The notes beneath the pieces were generated by a model, which was not told the origin of the DNA, searched no databases, and was given only the letters and a program-made list of their open reading frames with translations. Of a stretch of DNA of 64,000 bases, positions 46,809 to 55,740 are shown piece by piece; the stretch's first letter is position 1, and the number at the start of each line of letters is the position of its first letter. The DNA lies in assembly GCA_945787015.1 (NCBI GenBank), contig CALZGM010000002.1, forward strand, positions 1-64,000, in the 5' to 3' direction. This stretch comes from an uncultured Roseburia sp. (GTDB lineage: Bacteria > Bacillota > Clostridia > Lachnospirales > Lachnospiraceae). A program made the position numbers and the translations under genes.

Positions 46809-47574
46809 GTTAAATAGGATGCTTGGTGAAAAGGATTTTAGAATAACAATGGTCCTTGGATGCGGGGTGGCTGTCTGGCATTTCGTGCAGCATGTGTATC
46901 ACGCTGAAATGTTTGCATTAGAGGTTCCGGAAAATGTATATGTATGCTGGATGGGCGCTAGTGCGTATCGGATGCAGTCTTACTGGTATTATATGATTTT
47001 TCCGCTATTAGCGGTGCTGCCCTATGTGGGAAGCTGGTATGAGGATTATCATTCCGGTTATGTAAAAAGTGTGCTGCTAAGGTGTGATAGAAGAAGCTAT
47101 TTTATGGTAAAGGGTGTGGTGATGTTTTTATCCGGCGGACTTGGCGTAACGGTACCGCTTTTATTAAATTTTTTGTTGACTGCGACAAGACGACCATTGC
47201 TGTATCCGGACCCGTTTATTGCAATTGGACCTCAGTCCTATTGCATCGGGAGCGAGCTTTATTATACACATCCGATGCTGTATACATTACTGTATCTAAT
47301 GTTTGATTTTGTGGCAGGTGGGCTGATTGCAATAGGGGCAATGCTTTTATGTACCCGTGTGAATTATAAGTTTGTGGCGTTGATTCTTCCATATGGAATT
47401 TTCTATTTGCTGAATTGCCTTGGCACTGTTTTAGGAACAAATATTTTTGCACCAAATTTTTTCCTGATACCGGGAATAGGGATTGAAAATGTGTGTTCCC
47501 TTGTAATGGTAACTTTATTTGGAGCCTTGATACTGCTGACCTACGTGAGAAGAGGAAGTGTTTATGAGGGTTAA
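46786..47574 (+). CDS. Putative ABC-2-like membrane protein 1
   Basis: A 262-residue polytopic membrane protein with about six hydrophobic helices and no clear named family. GGAGG at 46772-46776 supports ATG 46786. It is the first of three consecutive membrane-protein genes that overlap one another and precede an ATPase gene, so it is probably a permease subunit of an ABC exporter. Confidence 0.65.
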   Translation: MKSLWKNELNRMLGEKDFRITMVLGCGVAVWHFVQHVYHAEMFALEVPENVYVCWMGASAYRMQSYWYYMIFPLLAVLPYVGSWYEDYHSGYVKSVLLRCDRRSYFMVKGVVMFLSGGLGVTVPLLLNFLLTATRRPLLYPDPFIAIGPQSYCIGSELYYTHPMLYTLLYLMFDFVAGGLIAIGAMLLCTRVNYKFVALILPYGIFYLLNCLGTVLGTNIFAPNFFLIPGIGIENVCSLVMVTLFGALILLTYVRRGSVYEG

Positions 47575-48295
47575 ACCGTGGCTGCTGATGGCATTGATGC
47601 TGTTTGAAGGATTCGGGCTTGCTGCCTATCTGCTGTTACTTGGTGAGCAGAGTCCAGTGAATTTGTCCGTTTTTTGCAGTGCAGATGTGCAGGTGATTGC
47701 GAGTGGAAAAAATGTGTACAGTCTGTTTCTGGTGGGAACGGTCTTATTTGGAACAGCATTCTTTGCCGGTGAGAACAGTGGTGGAATGTCTGTAGTGCTG
47801 TGGCAGAGCAAGAGGCGGCTACTGGAACGTCAGGGAATGTTTTGCGCGGTATGGAGTCTGCTCGTTGCCGCGATTGCAGTACTTGTACCGCTGATTTTGG
47901 CAGATACATGGGGAAAAACAGAAATTAACTGGGGAAGCAGCTCCAGTTATTTTGCAATTATAAATCATGCGGTGTTGCCTAAAGTACAGTTGTGGGAGGT
48001 AGTATTGGTAAACTTTTTGACACAGTGGGCAAGAAATATGATTTTTTCTGCTATGGTGCTGTTAAGCTACTGGTGGAATGGTAATTTGCTGTATGGAATT
48101 CTGGCAGCAACAGGTATCTGTTTCGTGGAAATGAAAATGCCGCAAATAGGGATGCTACTAGGTCTCGTAAAAGCGGATTATGAATTTTGGCTGTCTGATG
48201 TAAAGAAACTGTTTGCGGTGGCAGCAGGCATTGGCTGGCTTTGCGTCACAGGTGGAGCACTGTATTATTTACAAAAAGGAAAAGAATTTATATGA
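47564..48295 (+). CDS. Putative ABC-2-like membrane protein 2
   Basis: A 243-residue protein with about six hydrophobic helices. ATG 47564 has GAGGA 7 nt upstream and overlaps the previous stop by 11 bp. The layout fits an ABC-2 permease subunit; substrate unknown. Confidence 0.65.
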   Translation: MRVKPWLLMALMLFEGFGLAAYLLLLGEQSPVNLSVFCSADVQVIASGKNVYSLFLVGTVLFGTAFFAGENSGGMSVVLWQSKRRLLERQGMFCAVWSLLVAAIAVLVPLILADTWGKTEINWGSSSSYFAIINHAVLPKVQLWEVVLVNFLTQWARNMIFSAMVLLSYWWNGNLLYGILAATGICFVEMKMPQIGMLLGLVKADYEFWLSDVKKLFAVAAGIGWLCVTGGALYYLQKGKEFI

Positions 48296-49056
48296 AATGG
48301 AAGCGATATTTACTTGCTGCGGTACTGATGCTGATTCCGGGCATTTTGGAGATTTTGCAAGCATTTCGAGGTTTTGAAGGACAGTTTTTTGAGTTACCAT
48401 CCTACGGAAATTTTCTTGTGAAATGGCTGCAGGGTATGCCGCTTGTAACGGGCTCCAATGAAAGACAGTTAAAGATTCCGATTGAGTGGTTTGTGTTACA
48501 TGGGGGATATTTGATGGTAATTGTAGGCTGCTGTACACAGAGCCTTACCCAAAACAGCAGTTATGAATTGCTTTGTAGCGGAAAAAGAGTCCGCTGGTGG
48601 AGTGCAAAATGCAGGTGGCTTGTGAAAAATACGATTATGTATTATGGAATGTTTTATCTGTTGCTGCTTACTTTTTCAGCAGTTACAGGCGATGTCAGTT
48701 TAAGCGCTTCCTCTGAAATCTGGATGGGCGGTCTGACTTATGAGAAGGATATGGAACGCATGATTATGACATTTGTACTTCCGGTGTTAGGTAGTACGTG
48801 TATAGGAATGATGGAGTTTTTTTTCGAGCTGGTATTTTCACCCGCAATTGCATTGTTTTTGTGCAGCGGCTACCTGCTGGCTGGGATTTTTTCAAATCAT
48901 GCGTTGTTTGTGGGAAATCTTACAATGCTTTACCGCAATGCGTTTTATATTGGTGAGAAGGGCATTGGTACAGGTGCGGGAATGATAGCGAGTATTGGAG
49001 GAATGATTCTTTTTTATCTTCTCGGGAGAGAGAAAATGAAAAGATGGGAAGGATGA
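48292..49056 (+). CDS. Putative ABC-2-like membrane protein 3
   Basis: A 254-residue membrane protein beginning MKWKRYLLAAVLMLIPG, with about six helices. ATG 48292 overlaps the previous stop as ATGA; an upstream in-frame ATG lies within the previous gene. Three permease-like proteins for one ATPase is unusual and recalls lantibiotic-immunity (LanFEG) type exporters, but no immunity signature is clear. Confidence 0.65.
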   Translation: MKWKRYLLAAVLMLIPGILEILQAFRGFEGQFFELPSYGNFLVKWLQGMPLVTGSNERQLKIPIEWFVLHGGYLMVIVGCCTQSLTQNSSYELLCSGKRVRWWSAKCRWLVKNTIMYYGMFYLLLLTFSAVTGDVSLSASSEIWMGGLTYEKDMERMIMTFVLPVLGSTCIGMMEFFFELVFSPAIALFLCSGYLLAGIFSNHALFVGNLTMLYRNAFYIGEKGIGTGAGMIASIGGMILFYLLGREKMKRWEG

Positions 49057-49060
49057 GGCA

Positions 49061-49702
49061 ATGTATCTAAAATTAAATCATATCACTAAAGTGATAAAAG
49101 GAAATGTTTTGCTGGATGGGGTTGATTTGGAGCTTTCCGGCGGCAGGATTTATGGACTACAGGGGAAAAACGGTTCCGGAAAAACGCTGTTATTGAAGGC
49201 GATGTGCGGACTACTGATACCAAGTGAGGGAACCGTAGAAGTGGATGGAGTAGTTTTGGGAAAGGAGATGGATTTCCCGAAAGATGTCGGTGTGTTAATT
49301 GAAAATCCGGGCTTTATTGCAGGCTATACAGCTTTTAAAAACTTGAAGGTGCTGGCTGATATCCGAAAAAAGATTTCGAACGAAGAAATTTTGTCAATAT
49401 TGGATGAAGTTGGCCTGGGAGACTGTGGAAAAAAGAAATACAGAAACTTCTCGCTGGGCATGAAGCAGAAACTGGGAATTGCAGCAGCGCTTATGGAGAA
49501 TCCGAAATTGATTTTGCTGGATGAGCCAACAAATGCACTGGATGAAAAAAGTGTGAGGGATTTGCGGAGCATTTTAGAGAGAAGAAGAGAAGAAGGCGCG
49601 TTAATTGTCGTAGCCTCACATGATAAAGAGGAGCTGGAGCTTTTAGCAGATCAGATTTTTGTGATAGAAAAGGGGAAGATTATTGAAACGCGGAAACAGT
49701 AG
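49061..49702 (+). CDS. ABC transporter ATP-binding protein
   Basis: A 213-residue ATPase with Walker A (GKNGSGKTLLLKAM), signature FSLGMKQKLGIAA, Walker B (LILLDEPTNALD) and an H-loop SHD. The short length fits exporter ATPases of the bacitracin/lantibiotic-resistance group. It is 4 bp from the third permease and is followed by an overlapping membrane protein gene. Confidence 0.88.
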   Translation: MYLKLNHITKVIKGNVLLDGVDLELSGGRIYGLQGKNGSGKTLLLKAMCGLLIPSEGTVEVDGVVLGKEMDFPKDVGVLIENPGFIAGYTAFKNLKVLADIRKKISNEEILSILDEVGLGDCGKKKYRNFSLGMKQKLGIAAALMENPKLILLDEPTNALDEKSVRDLRSILERRREEGALIVVASHDKEELELLADQIFVIEKGKIIETRKQ

Positions 49703-50252
49703 GAGACGATGGCTTAGTGCAGCGGTATTTTTTGCAGGAGCGTTGGCAGCAGTTTTTCTTGGATTAAAAATAAAGCAAATCAACGAAGCATATCCGCAAG
49801 TTGAGATACAGGATGTGGAGAGAGGCATGCCGGCAGAAGTGCAGTCAGGTGTGGATATGAGAATTGTGGATGCGAAACTGTTTACCATGGAGGAAGCGCA
49901 GAACCGCTATGGAGAAGAGTTCGTTAAGGAAGTCGGACAAGAGTACCCATACAAAACAGTAGAAGTAACGATTCTTTTAGAAAATAAAGCAGAAGAAGTG
50001 GCGGAAATTCCACTTTATGATATTTATTTTGAGCAGGAAGACTACTGCAATGGACTTGCGCCGGAGGTGTTTTTCGGGATAGGAAATGAGACAGAATATG
50101 TGACGCTTACAGAAAATGAAGCAAAAGAAGTTACCTTGGGATATCTCATTTATGAAAAGCAATTTAAAGCAGGTGAGTGGGAACGGATGCGAATAGAGGA
50201 TTTTTATCTGGTAAGGCAGCGGTACCCGCAAAAAATAAGGTGGAGAATGTGA
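49683..50252 (+). CDS. Membrane-anchored extracellular protein, DUF5028-like
   Basis: A 189-residue protein with one N-terminal membrane helix (WLSAAVFFAGALAAVFLG) and an acidic outer domain. It starts at TTG 49683, with AGGGGA upstream, and overlaps the ATPase gene by 20 bp. The sequence resembles DUF5028 proteins that accompany similar ABC exporters; this family call is tentative. It closes the cassette that begins with the lipoprotein at 46101. Confidence 0.6.
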   Translation: MKRGNSRRRWLSAAVFFAGALAAVFLGLKIKQINEAYPQVEIQDVERGMPAEVQSGVDMRIVDAKLFTMEEAQNRYGEEFVKEVGQEYPYKTVEVTILLENKAEEVAEIPLYDIYFEQEDYCNGLAPEVFFGIGNETEYVTLTENEAKEVTLGYLIYEKQFKAGEWERMRIEDFYLVRQRYPQKIRWRM

Positions 50253-50255
50253 ATT

Positions 50256-50729
50256 AAAGAAAATGCAGCTTTGCAGTGTCGGGCGGTTGTATTGAATATT
50301 AATTTAGGCTATAATAAGAACGTAATGCAGAAATGCAGGAAACTTAAGGAATATGCACAGTTTATAGCTATGATTCGGGAGTATCTGGAGGAAACGGGTA
50401 ATATTGAGGACGCAGTTGACCGGACGATAGATGAGTGCATAAAGCAGGGGATTCTTGAGGACATTTTGCGAGAGGACCGCGAGGAGGTGCGTTCTATGTT
50501 ATTAACGGAATATGATGAACAGGTCCATATAAAGAACGAGAAAGAAATATCATATGAAGAAGGTGAGCGGGCTGGTATAAAAACCGGAATAAAAAAGGGC
50601 GAAGATATGCTATCTACACTAATCCAATATTTGCTAGCTGCCGGAAGAATAGATGATGTGAACCGGGTGACAACGGATGCACAGTATCGCAGGGAATTAT
50701 ATAAAGAGTTCCAACTTATCGAACAATAA
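50256..50729 (+). pseudogene. Truncated rpn copy (3' part only), copy 2
   Basis: From AAAGAAAATGCAGC the DNA aligns closely with 39117-39567 of the intact rpn gene, so the first 140 or so codons, including the nuclease Asp and E-x-Q residues, are absent. The frame stays open for about 152 codons to the same C-terminus. A small insertion (GERAGIKTGI) extends it. The internal AGGAGGTG (50482-50489) and ATG 50496 are kept and could make a 77-residue protein. Confidence 0.8.
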
Positions 50730-50737
50730 AACACTTA

Positions 50738-50773
50738 CAGACGGGAGAGTTAAGAAATTTCCCGTCTGTTTTT
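50738..50773. terminator. Island stem-loop terminator, copy 5
   Basis: CAGACGGGA (50738-50746) / TCCCGTCTG (50760-50768), then TTTTT. It is followed to about 50792 by a remnant (TTTTATGTAATAATCATATGG) matching the last codons of agrC, so the whole rpn-end/terminator/agrC-end junction was copied. Confidence 0.8.
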
Positions 50774-50794
50774 ATGTAATAATCATATGGAAGC

Positions 50795-50846
50795 TTGACA
50801 AAAGCGTCTAATGGCGTTAGACTAATATTGTCTAATAGCATTAGAC
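50795..50846 (+). promoter_or_regulatory. Promoter with two BlaI-type operators
   Basis: TTGACA (50795-50800) with a probable -10 at TAGACT (17-bp spacer). Two dyads, GTCTAATGGCGTTAGAC (50806-50822) and GTCTAATAGCATTAGAC (50830-50846, perfect), are spaced 24 bp centre to centre and cover the promoter. This is how a BlaI-family repressor would autoregulate its operon. Confidence 0.8.
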
Positions 50847-50875
50847 GATTTTGCTTGGTATCAGGAGGAAATCGC

Positions 50876-51244
50876 ATGCAGGAGAATGTATTGGGTGTAA
50901 TGGAAGGAAGATTTGCAGATTTGATTTGGAAGAACGCTCCGATTAGTACCAGTGATTTGGTAAAGCTTTGCCAGGAACAGTTTGACTGGAAGAGAACCAC
51001 GACTTATACGATGTTAAAGCGCCTTTGCCAGAGAGGGCTTTTTGCAAATGAGAATAGTGTGGTGGTCGTGCTTATGTCGAAGGAAACATTTCACGGTAAG
51101 CAAAGCGAGCAATTTGTAGCGGATACATTTGGAGGCTCACTTCCTGCGTTTATCGCAGCATTTACGAAGGGAAAGACGCTAAGTGACGAAGAAGCGGATG
51201 AAATCCAGCAGTTGATTGAGAACAGCAGGAGGAAACGAAAATGA
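50876..51244 (+). CDS. BlaI/MecI/CopY-family transcriptional repressor
   Basis: A 122-residue winged-helix repressor (VMEGRFADLIWKNAPISTSDLVKLC, then TTTYTMLKRLCQRGL with the family's T-T-x-x-T-x-L-x-R-L pattern). ATG 50876 has AGGAGGAA 6 nt upstream; a longer frame begins in the operators. Its stop overlaps the metallopeptidase gene, the BlaI/BlaR1 arrangement. Confidence 0.9.
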   Translation: MQENVLGVMEGRFADLIWKNAPISTSDLVKLCQEQFDWKRTTTYTMLKRLCQRGLFANENSVVVVLMSKETFHGKQSEQFVADTFGGSLPAFIAAFTKGKTLSDEEADEIQQLIENSRRKRK

Positions 51245-53472
51245 TGATGGCAGATCTATTCCGGGAAGTATTACGCTTGAGTATTTATGGAACCGTAGCA
51301 GGAATGGGTGTATTACTGATTGGCCTGCTTGTTAACCGCGTACGGGCACCAAAATGGATTGTTCTATGTCTGTGGGGGTTGGTCGGATTGCGTCTGATTT
51401 GTCCGATAACTGTTTCATCAGACTTTAGCATCTTTCGGATGGAAGGACTTTCGAAGCTGGTGGAAGAGAACGCGAAGCTTGACGAAAACAATGTAGACGA
51501 TTTTCATGCGGCAGCAGAAGGTAGTAGTCAATACGATGTTGCAGTTGAAGCAGGAATCCCGATAGAAATGACGGAATGGGGAAAGACAGCCTATTATTAT
51601 GAGAAAGAAGATGGAACTCTGATGCCTGCTAAGACAACACAGGATTCCGTAATATCTTTGCTTGCCGGAATTTGGCTGTCTGTAATAGCAGTCCTATGGT
51701 TATGGGCAGTAAGCTCTTATCTTCGATTGAAGCTGCGCCTTCGTTTTGCAATAAAGGTGTCGAATGGAATATATGAGACAGATGCAGTTTCTTCGCCATG
51801 CGTGGTAGGCTACATACAGCCGAAGATTTACCTGACACCGAATCTGTCTGATACACAAAGAGAACATATTTTATTACATGAGCAGATGCATATCCAATAT
51901 AAAGACTATGTATGGAAGCTACTGTCATTTGCTATTATGAGTATCCATTGGTTCAACCCTATTCTATGGGTAATGTATAAAGTTTTTCAGGGAGAACTTG
52001 AAAAAGCCTGTGATGAAAGAGTGATCAGGAGACTTGGCGAGGAAAAGAAAGAGGATTATAGTGAATCCCTGCTTTCCCTTGCAAGAGAGCGCTCATGGAA
52101 GCTTTCTGCACCGCTTTCTTTTGGGGAGGATAACACAAAGGGAAGAATAAAATCTATCCTGCGTTATAAAAAGCCGGTACTTGTTGTGACAGTATGTGTG
52201 GTGGCAGTTGCAGCGGTAATATGTGTTGTATTAATGACGGGAGCACCAAAGAAAGAGAAACCAGAGACTGTTGCCTCAGAGGATACAGCGGCAGATTCTG
52301 TATTTGAGGAACTTGTTTACAACGACATCGTTTATCAGGCGAAGAGAGACGGGATTCATCGTATTTCGGGCGACAAGGACGAGGTGATTTATGATGTTTA
52401 CCCGGGTTTGCATCCGGCTATGACAATTTGTGGAAACAAGCTCTATTTTAAGACAGACAAATCGTATCAGGACGGAGCATTAGATTGGGCAGACACGACC
52501 GTTCGTTGGATTAGTTTGGAAACAGGTGAGATTGGCGATGTGGAATTATCTTATAGTGGAAGTAATGTACCAACCATACAAAACTACACAATATATCAGG
52601 GTATCATGCTGATACATTATAGTACCGGTTCAAAAACAGAGACAGATGTAATTTTTTTGGAAGGGGAAAAACAACCGGTCGGAAATGATGTGGCATGGCT
52701 TTCTGAAGAGGAAGAGCAACTCTTGGGAGCAAGCATGCGGCAAATGATTTTAGAGAACCGCAACCAGTTGGTGAACCTTTCCGGTGAGGTGCAAGGGGAA
52801 AGTATCATTTATCTGGATATGGACGGAGATAGTAATTCGGAAAAGATTTTATTGAAAATTTATGAAAGAGAAGAGGACACAAGAGTAGGCAACTATCGGT
52901 TGCAGATTGATGATGCTTTTCTCGAAGCTTCCGGTGAAAATATGGAGCAGACACTTTGGGCATTCAGCTTGGATGGGGAAGAGATCTATCTTGTAATGTT
53001 TGAAGATGGGCCAAATGAAGATATACACACCGTATTATATAAATATGCAGATGGAAAAGTACTTGAGGCAGGAAACATGGAAGCAGATCTTCGCAGTTGT
53101 GAGATTCGTGAAGGATTGATAAGCGGTGCAATTCGTAAGGAAGTGATACAGACAGACTGGATTTGGGTGAGCTGGATGGAAACCGAGGGTGGAATGCTGG
53201 AAGAGGTTCCGCAGGAAGTATACGGGTTCGTATCCTTAAACGAAATCGATTTATTGGAACAACTTCCGCTGCACACGGAAATAGGAGGGAAAGATACTTT
53301 TGAAGTAGAACCGCAAAAGGTGACAGCCTTAGAGGTAAGTGCAGATGGAGAATGGGTATTGCTTGAAATTGCAGATGGAAGGCAGGGCTGGGTTCACATA
53401 GAGAATTTTGAAGTTGTGGAATTACAGAAGAATGTTATGGATGTTTTTGCTGGGCAGTATTTGCCGGGATAG
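51241..53472 (+). CDS. M56 (BlaR1-like) sensor metallopeptidase with unusual C-terminal domain
   Basis: A 743-residue protein. The N-terminal part has membrane helices and the M56 zinc site HEQMHIQYKDY with the downstream Glu in ELEKACDERV. A further helix lies at about 313-333. Residues about 350-740 are extracellular but do not resemble the penicillin-binding sensor of BlaR1: there is a DUF5050/propeller-like part (VRWISLETGEIGDVELS), a DMDGDSNSEK calcium-loop-like motif and a terminal SH3-like stretch (GRQGWVHIENF). The likely job is signal-triggered cleavage of the BlaI-type repressor, with a signal other than a beta-lactam. Confidence 0.85.
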   Translation: MMMADLFREVLRLSIYGTVAGMGVLLIGLLVNRVRAPKWIVLCLWGLVGLRLICPITVSSDFSIFRMEGLSKLVEENAKLDENNVDDFHAAAEGSSQYDVAVEAGIPIEMTEWGKTAYYYEKEDGTLMPAKTTQDSVISLLAGIWLSVIAVLWLWAVSSYLRLKLRLRFAIKVSNGIYETDAVSSPCVVGYIQPKIYLTPNLSDTQREHILLHEQMHIQYKDYVWKLLSFAIMSIHWFNPILWVMYKVFQGELEKACDERVIRRLGEEKKEDYSESLLSLARERSWKLSAPLSFGEDNTKGRIKSILRYKKPVLVVTVCVVAVAAVICVVLMTGAPKKEKPETVASEDTAADSVFEELVYNDIVYQAKRDGIHRISGDKDEVIYDVYPGLHPAMTICGNKLYFKTDKSYQDGALDWADTTVRWISLETGEIGDVELSYSGSNVPTIQNYTIYQGIMLIHYSTGSKTETDVIFLEGEKQPVGNDVAWLSEEEEQLLGASMRQMILENRNQLVNLSGEVQGESIIYLDMDGDSNSEKILLKIYEREEDTRVGNYRLQIDDAFLEASGENMEQTLWAFSLDGEEIYLVMFEDGPNEDIHTVLYKYADGKVLEAGNMEADLRSCEIREGLISGAIRKEVIQTDWIWVSWMETEGGMLEEVPQEVYGFVSLNEIDLLEQLPLHTEIGGKDTFEVEPQKVTALEVSADGEWVLLEIADGRQGWVHIENFEVVELQKNVMDVFAGQYLPG

Positions 53473-53505
53473 TGTTCGCGTTTTAATGAAATTTTGAATG
53501 GAGAA

Positions 53506-53541
53506 AAAAGTGCTTTGGAGCGTTTGTCCGAGGCACTTTTA
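53506..53541 (+). terminator. Terminator after the M56 gene
   Basis: AAAAGTGC (53506-53513) / GCACTTTT (53533-53540), with inner pairs GG/CC. The T run leads straight into the rpn fragment. Confidence 0.7.
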
Positions 53542-54052
53542 TAATGGTACAAAAGAGGAGCCGGAACGTCAGGTGTTGGAACTGAGTGTAGCTTTTCCGA
53601 AGGAGTATAGCAAAGAAAATGCAGCTTTGCAGTGCCGGGCGGTTGTTTTGAATATTAATTTGGGCTATAATAAAAAAGTAATGGAAAAGTGCAAGAAACT
53701 TAAGGAATATGCACAGTTTATAGCCATGATTCGGGAATACCTGGAAGAAATGGGCAATATTGGGGACGCAGTTGACCGGGCGATAGATGAGTGCATAAAG
53801 CAGGGGATTCTTGAGGATATTTTGCGAGAGGACCGCGAGGAGGTGCGTTCTATGTTATTAACGGAATATGATGAACAGGCCCATATTAAGAATGAGAAAG
53901 ACATATCATATGAAGAAGGCATAAAAAAGGGTGAAGATATACTTTCTACATTGATTCAACATTTGCTAGCTGCAGGTAGAATGGATGATGTGAACCGGGT
54001 GACAACGGATGCGCAGTATCGCAGGGAACTATATAAAGAATTTGGATTATAA
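53539..54052 (+). pseudogene. Truncated rpn copy (3' part only), copy 3
   Basis: From TTTTATAATGGTACAAAAGA the DNA aligns closely with 39049-39560 of the intact rpn gene; the first 115 or so codons are missing. The open frame begins at ATG 53498 within the preceding terminator region, giving a chimeric 184-residue protein that lacks the nuclease core. AGGAGGTG (53838-53845) and in-frame ATG 53852 are kept and could yield a 66-residue C-terminal protein. Confidence 0.8.
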
Positions 54053-54089
54053 ACAGTAATACAGAAACGGGATTACAGGAGGAATAGAA

Positions 54090-55724
54090 GTGTCGTTTGA
54101 TTCACTTTTAGCGGCTGGGAAATACGGGGATTTGACATCTTATTTTTCGATGGATTACCTGATGTTTTTCCTGCCGCTTACGATTTTGATTTATAGTATT
54201 GTAGGAGCGAAGCAGAAAAAATACGTTTTGCTTGCAACAAGCTATGTGTTTTTCTGGTTGATAAGCGGAAAACTCGTGGTATATCTGGCGCTTAGCACGA
54301 TATTTATTCATTATTTTGGCATATGGTTTGATAGACTGCATTGTAGTGAAAAAGCATGTTTAGAGCAGACAGAAAAAGAAAACCGAAAGGCAGTGAAAGC
54401 AGAGTATCTGCACAGGAAACGCCTGGTGCTGGCATTTGCGGCAGCTGTACATATCGGTTTGCTTTTGGTACTAAAATACTCCGCATTTTTTACAGAAAAC
54501 GTAAATACAGTACTGACTCTATTGAAAGTGCCGGTGCAGATTCTGATACCGGAATATGTGATGCCAATCGGAATCTCCTTCTTTACGATGCAGGCGGTTT
54601 CCTATGTATTTGATGTTTACCGGGGAACCATAAAAGCGGATGATAATATTCTAAGACTTGCGCTTTTTATGAGCTTTTTCCCGCAAATTGTGGAAGGACC
54701 GATTTGCCGATATGAGCAGACTGCGAATTCTCTCTGGAAGGTTTCCAAAATCGAACATAAAAATCTGGTGTTTGGTTTGCAGCGGATTCTTTTTGGTATG
54801 ATGAAAAAAATGGTAATAGCAGACCGCCTGAATCCATTAATAGAAGAGGTTTTCACAAACTTTGAAAATTATGATGGCGGAATTGTTGCCATTGCCGGGG
54901 TGTGCTACACGATTCAGCTCTATATGGAATTTTCCGGAACGATGGATGCGGTGATTGGAACGGCTCAGATTTTTGGCGTGAAGCTTCCTGAAAACTTTGC
55001 AAGACCATTCTTTTCAAAGACCATTTCTGAGTTTTGGATGCGATGGCATATTACGTTGGGTGCGTGGTTTAAGGATTACATTTTTTATCCGGTTACTTTA
55101 TCAAAACCGGTGAAAAAAATCACTTCAAAATTAAAGAAAAAAACAGGCAGCCATTTTGCATTGGTGGTTGCGAGTGCAATTGCGCTGTTTTTCGTCTGGT
55201 TCTGCAATGGTTTGTGGCACGGAGCAGCATGGAATTATATCTTTTTCGGGATGTATCATTTCGTACTCATTTTGATGGGAAACGTTGTCGAGCCATTTGT
55301 TAAACAGATGAAAAAAGGCTTGCACATCAATTCGAACTGGTTTGGCTACAGGGTGTTCCAAATGCTTCGGACAAGTATTCTGGTTGTCATCGGAGAGTTG
55401 TTTTTCAGAGGCCATGGATTAAAATCCGGACTTATCATGTTCAAAAAAATGCTGACAGAATTTTCGCTTGCCGGATTTAACATAGAAACCATGGAATCCT
55501 TGGGAATCGATGGATATGACATTGGCATCGCCTGTGTGGCAATCCTGTTTGTGTTTGTCATCAGTGTCATGAAGGAACGTGGTATAGAGATTCGGGAATC
55601 CCTTGCAAAACGCAATGTGGTAATTCGTTGGGCGTTGATGTATGCTTTGATTTTGTTTATTATTATTTTTGGCGCATATGGGCTGGGATATATACCGGTG
55701 GATCCAATTTATGCGAATTTCTAA
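54090..55724 (+). CDS. MBOAT family O-acyltransferase
   Basis: A 544-residue polytopic protein of the AlgI/DltB MBOAT group: SEFWMRWHITLGAWFKDYIFYP and the catalytic His in NGLWHGAAWNY. It moves acyl groups across the membrane for O-acetylation of a cell-surface polymer. The start is GTG 54090 with AGGAGGA 6-8 nt upstream. It is followed 16 bp later by an SGNH-type partner, the usual two-gene acetylation pair. Confidence 0.92.
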   Translation: MSFDSLLAAGKYGDLTSYFSMDYLMFFLPLTILIYSIVGAKQKKYVLLATSYVFFWLISGKLVVYLALSTIFIHYFGIWFDRLHCSEKACLEQTEKENRKAVKAEYLHRKRLVLAFAAAVHIGLLLVLKYSAFFTENVNTVLTLLKVPVQILIPEYVMPIGISFFTMQAVSYVFDVYRGTIKADDNILRLALFMSFFPQIVEGPICRYEQTANSLWKVSKIEHKNLVFGLQRILFGMMKKMVIADRLNPLIEEVFTNFENYDGGIVAIAGVCYTIQLYMEFSGTMDAVIGTAQIFGVKLPENFARPFFSKTISEFWMRWHITLGAWFKDYIFYPVTLSKPVKKITSKLKKKTGSHFALVVASAIALFFVWFCNGLWHGAAWNYIFFGMYHFVLILMGNVVEPFVKQMKKGLHINSNWFGYRVFQMLRTSILVVIGELFFRGHGLKSGLIMFKKMLTEFSLAGFNIETMESLGIDGYDIGIACVAILFVFVISVMKERGIEIRESLAKRNVVIRWALMYALILFIIIFGAYGLGYIPVDPIYANF

Positions 55725-55740
55725 AAGGAGAGAACTGTTT

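Noticed and set aside
36763-54052. CRISPR array or prophage as the source of the repeats
   Set aside because: The repeats are long gene-scale copies and single stem-loops, not short spaced repeats. No integrase, capsid or terminase gene is present.
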